In this document: one piece after another, positions 31,142 through 33,696 of the stretch
How positions within the stretch are numbered: the stretch's first letter is position 1
Layout: the number at the start of each line of letters is the position of its first letter
From: Cryptosporangium minutisporangium
GTDB taxonomy: Bacteria > Actinomycetota > Actinomycetes > Mycobacteriales > Cryptosporangiaceae
Assembly: GCF_039536245.1 (NCBI RefSeq)
Contig: NZ_BAAAYN010000010.1
Coordinates: 250-33,945 of the forward strand
Length of the DNA stretch: 33,696 nucleotides
Direction: 5' to 3'
The notes under the pieces: model-generated
The model's database searches: none
Told to the model about the DNA's origin: nothing
What the model saw: only the letters and a program-made list of their open reading frames with translations
Program-made: the position numbers and the translations under genes

Positions 31142-32367
31142 TCAGCCCGTGCTGAGCGTGCCCGCCAGCTTGGCGTCGCTGACCGAGCTGCCGACGTAGA
31201 TCGGGACGGCGCCCTTCGGCGTCACCCAGGCGTCGGCGGCGCTGTCCCAGTAGGAGAGCGACCGCTTCGGAATGGCGATCGTGATCGTCTTGCTGTCACC
31301 GGCCGCCAGCGTCGTCTTGGCGTACCCGACGAGCCGCCGGTCCGGTGTCGGGACGGAGCCCGGGAGCGGTCCGGCGGAGACCTGGGTGACGTCGGTGCCG
31401 GCCCGGCTGCCGGTGTTCTTCACCGTGAGCCGGACGCTCGCGGGGTCGCCGCTGAGCGGTAACAACGCGACCGCGTCCCGGCTGAACGTGGTGTACGACA
31501 GCCCGTAGCCGAACGGGAAGAGCGGTGTCCGGCCGGCCTTGCGCAGGTACTGGTAACCGACGAAGACGTCCTCGTCGTAGGTGACCGTGCCGTTCGTGCC
31601 CGGGTAGGACGCCGGCGACGACCCGACGGGCCGCTGGCTGTTGCTCGCGGGGAAGCTCACCGGCAGCCGCCCGCCCGGATCAGCGTCGCCGAAGAGCACC
31701 GACGCCGGACCGGTTCCGGTGGCCACTCCCGGGTACCACGCCTGCAGCACGCCCTGCACCTTCGACAGCCAGGGCATCAGGACGGCTCCGGGCGTGTTGA
31801 GCACGACCACGGTGCGCGGGTTCGCGGTGGCGACCGCGTCGATCAGCTGGTTCTGGTCGCCGGGAAGGTCGTAGGAGTCGCGATCCATGCCCTCGCCGGT
31901 GCTCTGGTTGACGTAGACGATCGCGACGTCGGCCTTCTTCGCGGCCTCGACCGCGGCCGGAATGAGCGACGTGGGCTGCCAGCCCAGGTGCAGTTCCGGC
32001 CCGAAGTAGCCGGGGCCCTGCGCCGAGACCGTGGAGTACTCGACGGTGATCGGCACCGCCTTGCCCGCGGTGAGCGGCACCTGTCCGGAGAGCGGGTAGG
32101 TCTCCGGACCGAACTGGAACCGGGAGAAGCTGCGGTCCCCGTCGATCACGGTCTTGCCGCCGATCGTCACCTTCACCGAGCCGGAGAGCACGGTGGAGAT
32201 GTTCGCGGTGCCGGTGGCGGTCGGGGTGAGCGTGCCGGTCCACCGCGCCGACCAGGCCTGCGGTAGCCCGGTCGTCGGAGCGCCGGTGAAGTCGACGGTC
32301 GGCGTGGTCTGGGTCTTGACCGGGCTGCCGGAGAAGTCCGCGGACGGGTAGAACGTCGCCTGGAGAC
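31142..32367 (-). pseudogene. Truncated GH3 beta-glucosidase, N-terminal half missing
   Basis: About 408 codons remain in frame. They encode a PA14-like domain (from LQATFYPSADFSGSP to GYFGPELHLGWQP), then the second part of the GH3 C-terminal domain (ADVAIVYVNQSTGEGMDRDS, YDLPGDQNQLI, PGGRLPVSFPAS) and the Fn3-like domain (PFGYGLSYTTFS to the stop). The (beta/alpha)8 domain carrying the catalytic aspartate and any signal peptide are absent. Homology stops at about 32367, where an unrelated plus-strand remnant begins, so the 5' half was lost by deletion or rearrangement. The reading frame continues upstream by chance but without GH3 features. The intact C-terminal frame suggests a fairly recent loss. 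Confidence 0.8.
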
Positions 32368-32547
32368 CTGTTACCGGCGCTGGCGGCCGCGGTGTTCTTC
32401 GCCGGAGTGGTCCGGGCGCAGTTCGTGCGGCGTTGGCGCCCCGACCTACTGGCCGGGCTGACCGGACGACGAAGGCTGGTGCCCCAGCCCGAGACGTCCA
32501 GAGGCCGCCACGCCGCGGCGCCGGGTGTTTCCCGCGCTCAACGCTGA
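32368..32547 (+). pseudogene. 3' remnant of an unidentified membrane-protein gene
   Basis: An open stretch of 59 codons to a TGA. It starts abruptly at the junction with the GH3 remnant and has no start codon or ribosome-binding site at its 5' edge. It encodes a hydrophobic segment (LLPALAAAVFFAGVV) followed by a strongly basic tail (RAQFVRRWRPDLLAG, TGRRRLV), the look of the last transmembrane helix and cytosolic tail of a membrane protein. I do not recognise the family. Part of it could be chance coding in GC-rich DNA. Confidence 0.45.
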
Positions 32548-32590
32548 GCGATCGGCGGCGGGCGCGGTTCGTGTCGGCGACCATGGGGTG

Positions 32591-32809
32591 GTGTCCATTC
32601 GGCGCCTCACTGTCCAGGGCCACGACTGGACCGTGACGGAAAGGACCGGGGAGCGCGGGATCTATGACTTCGAGTGGCTCACCGGCCCTCATCCGTACGG
32701 GTTCACCGCAGGGATGCTCGGCGACGGGTTGATGAATGAAGCGGATCTGGAGTCTGCGATCGCCGACTTCCTCGCTCAGATCAACCCCGAGACCGGCTAT
32801 CTCGACTGA
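32591..32809 (+). CDS. Small hypothetical protein
   Basis: A 72-aa protein that starts SIRRLTVQGHDWTV after GTG and ends AQINPETGYLD. The composition is balanced and acidic, with regular-looking strands and a C-terminal helix (NEADLESAIADFLAQI), unlike random GC-rich frames, so it is probably real. The start is uncertain: GTG at 32588 or 32591 has no strong ribosome-binding site, and a longer reading from GTG 32525 overlaps the remnant upstream. No family recognised. It stands alone between a rearrangement scar and the tRNA array. Confidence 0.55.
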   Translation: MSIRRLTVQGHDWTVTERTGERGIYDFEWLTGPHPYGFTAGMLGDGLMNEADLESAIADFLAQINPETGYLD

Positions 32810-32953
32810 CAGTTCTTGCCCTGCCGAACTGGGGGTTGGCGCGGTTCGTCTCGCCGGGCAGGCAAGTGGGTCGCCGGCTTCGCCGAGGGCCAAAGTTGGG
32901 CCGTGTCGCTGGGGTCTGCGAACCAACCGCTGACGCGGACGTCCAGAAAGCAA

Positions 32954-32986
32954 ACCAGGTCAGGGCCGTTGAGGCTCTGACCTGGT
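32954..32986 (-). terminator. Intrinsic terminator of the tRNA array
   Basis: On the minus strand ACCAGGTCAG and CTGACCTGGT (10 bp, extended by 3 bp after a mismatch) form a hairpin with a TCAAC loop, followed by the T-rich tract TTTGCTTTCT. It lies 6 bp past the tRNA-Val 3' end. Confidence 0.85.
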
Positions 32987-32992
32987 CAAATG

Positions 32993-33067
32993 TGGTGGGC
33001 GATACTGGGATTGAACCAGTGGCCTCTTCCGTGTCAAGGAAGCGCTCTCCCACTGAGCTAATCGCCC
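32993..33067 (-). tRNA. tRNA-Val (anticodon GAC)
   Basis: Acceptor GGGCGAT pairs with ATCGCCC. The D arm is GCTC/GAGC, the anticodon stem CTTCC/GGAAG holds the loop TTGACAC with anticodon GAC, and the T arm is ACTGG/CCAGT with TTCAATC. The body is 72 nt and the 3' CCA is encoded (32995-32993). It is the last gene of the Gly-Cys-Val array. Confidence 0.96.
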
Positions 33068-33068
33068 G

Positions 33069-33140
33069 AGGCGGCGGCGGGAATCGAACCCGCGTACAGG
33101 GCTTTGCAGGCCCTTGCCTAAGCCACTCGGCCACGCCGCC
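33069..33140 (-). tRNA. tRNA-Cys (anticodon GCA)
   Basis: Acceptor GGCGGCG pairs with CGCCGCC, discriminator T. The anticodon stem AGGGC/GCCCT encloses the loop CTGCAAA with anticodon GCA, and the T arm has GGTTCGATTCC. 72 nt, CCA not encoded. It is separated from tRNA-Val by one base. Confidence 0.95.
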
Positions 33141-33192
33141 GGAGTCACTGCTGGTGCTAGCGGCCCGGCACAACGCCCGAGGGCGCCTGTCG

Positions 33193-33265
33193 AGCGGACG
33201 ACGGGATTCGAACCCGCGACCCTCACCTTGGCAAGGTGATGCTCTACCAACTGAGCCACGTCCGC
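33193..33265 (-). tRNA. tRNA-Gly (anticodon GCC)
   Basis: Acceptor GCGGACG pairs with CGTCCGC. The D arm has GGCTCAGTTGGTAGAGC, the anticodon stem TCACC/GGTGA holds the loop TTGCCAA with anticodon GCC, and the T arm has GGGTTCGAATCCC. 73 nt, CCA not encoded. It is first in the array. Confidence 0.96.
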
Positions 33266-33313
33266 GTGTTAGCTCCGACCGGGTTTGTGGCCCGCTCGCT
33301 GCTGACAGGGAGA

Positions 33314-33343
33314 ACTGTAGCCGAGTCCCGCGACAAGGTTCAA
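33314..33343 (-). promoter_or_regulatory. Promoter of the tRNA array
   Basis: Minus strand: -35 TTGAAC (33343-33338), 18-bp spacer, -10 TACAGT (33319-33314), about 49 bp upstream of tRNA-Gly. These are good matches to the actinobacterial vegetative consensus. Confidence 0.75.
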
Positions 33344-33533
33344 ACCCGGGGGACGTGTCGCCGACCACCCACGGTCATCCGAGGGTCGTCACCACCCGGT
33401 GTCGGGTGGGGTCGGCTCTGGTAAAGCCCGGGTTACCAGGAGGTTGTGGCTGGTCGGCGCAGAGGGTTCGGGTGCCTGTCGTTCGCTCCGACGGCGGCAG
33501 CCGAGTGGCCGGACAGTCGGCCAGTTCCGGCAG

Positions 33534-33589
33534 CCGGGTGGCCGGGTGGCCGGGTGGCCGGGTGGCCGGGTGGCTGGGCGGCCGGGTGG
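33534..33589. repeat. 8-bp minisatellite (CCGGGTGG)n
   Basis: Seven contiguous 8-bp units of CCGGGTGG start at 33534. The sixth is the variant CTGGGCGG, and a further decayed copy follows. Similar words occur upstream at 33500-33533. The rest of 33344-33696 is GC-rich sequence in which I see no gene, RNA or mobile element. Confidence 0.85.
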
Positions 33590-33696
33590 CCGGAGCGAGT
33601 GCGCCTGGCGCACTCCGCGGCCAGCGGGGTGGTGTTGCTAGGCGGGACCCTGCACAAGTCGCCGCTCTGGCGTTGTGTCAAGCGCCGGGTTTGGTG

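Noticed and set aside
32993-33067. tRNA-Val 3' end as an attachment site of an integrated element
   Set aside because: I found no second copy of the tRNA 3' end in the window and no integrase gene, so an att site cannot be claimed.
33399-33641. An 80-codon plus-strand frame over the 8-bp minisatellite
   Set aside because: Composition is dominated by the repeat and there is no convincing ribosome-binding site or domain.

Overview
The window is high-GC DNA (about 70% G+C by eye). Its leaderless-type promoters, three-gene tRNA array, PaaX and CGNR regulators and possible mycothiol-type enzyme point to an actinobacterium. I cannot fix the genus; a Cryptosporangium- or Frankia-like soil actinomycete would fit. 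Most of the window is accessory metabolism: small regulator-plus-enzyme modules and two ABC importers. No phage, transposase or CRISPR gene was recognised.

Layout. (1) 225-1180: a 32-bp tandem satellite abutting a minus-strand two-component pair (1186-2960). (2) 3030-4560: three LacI-type operator-like sites, a 70-aa basic protein, a strong hairpin and a LacI-family regulator. (3) 4563-6285 (minus): ArsR regulator, SRPBCC/AHSA1 protein and an alpha/beta-hydrolase-fold protein lacking the whole catalytic triad, divergent from a PLP-dependent decarboxylase (6333-7676). (4) 7778-18892: a putative amide/ester or peptide catabolic block. It holds an amidase, a CocE-like hydrolase and a DUF3237 protein in one operon, a divergent TetR regulator, a five-gene oligopeptide-type ABC importer, a PuuE-like polysaccharide-deacetylase-fold protein and a MerR regulator. 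The TetR promoter and the importer promoter share a near-identical element. (5) 18905-21763: a DUF4185 protein, a CGNR zinc-finger regulator and a divergent SDR protein lacking the catalytic tyrosine. (6) 21859-31060: a seven-gene, fully overlapping operon encoding a fused LivF-LivG ATPase, LivH, LivM, LivK, an acyl-CoA ligase, a TIGR03084/MDMPI-type protein and a PaaX regulator. A second, closely similar PaaX is transcribed divergently, and the shared promoter carries a perfect 12-bp palindrome. (7) 31142-32547: two gene remnants (the C-terminal half of a GH3 beta-glucosidase and the 3' end of an unrelated gene) joined head to head. (8) 32591-33696: a small hypothetical gene, tRNA genes transcribed Gly-Cys-Val on the minus strand with a promoter and terminator, and an 8-bp minisatellite.

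How it may work together. The 22.9-31.1 kb operon looks like a capture-and-activate module: import an organic acid, ligate it to CoA, and control this with two PaaX paralogues. The ring-cleavage or beta-oxidation enzymes must lie elsewhere. The 7.8-17.4 kb block would import an oligopeptide-like or amide/ester compound and hydrolyse it under the TetR protein. These roles are inferred from families and gene order; no substrate can be read from the sequence.
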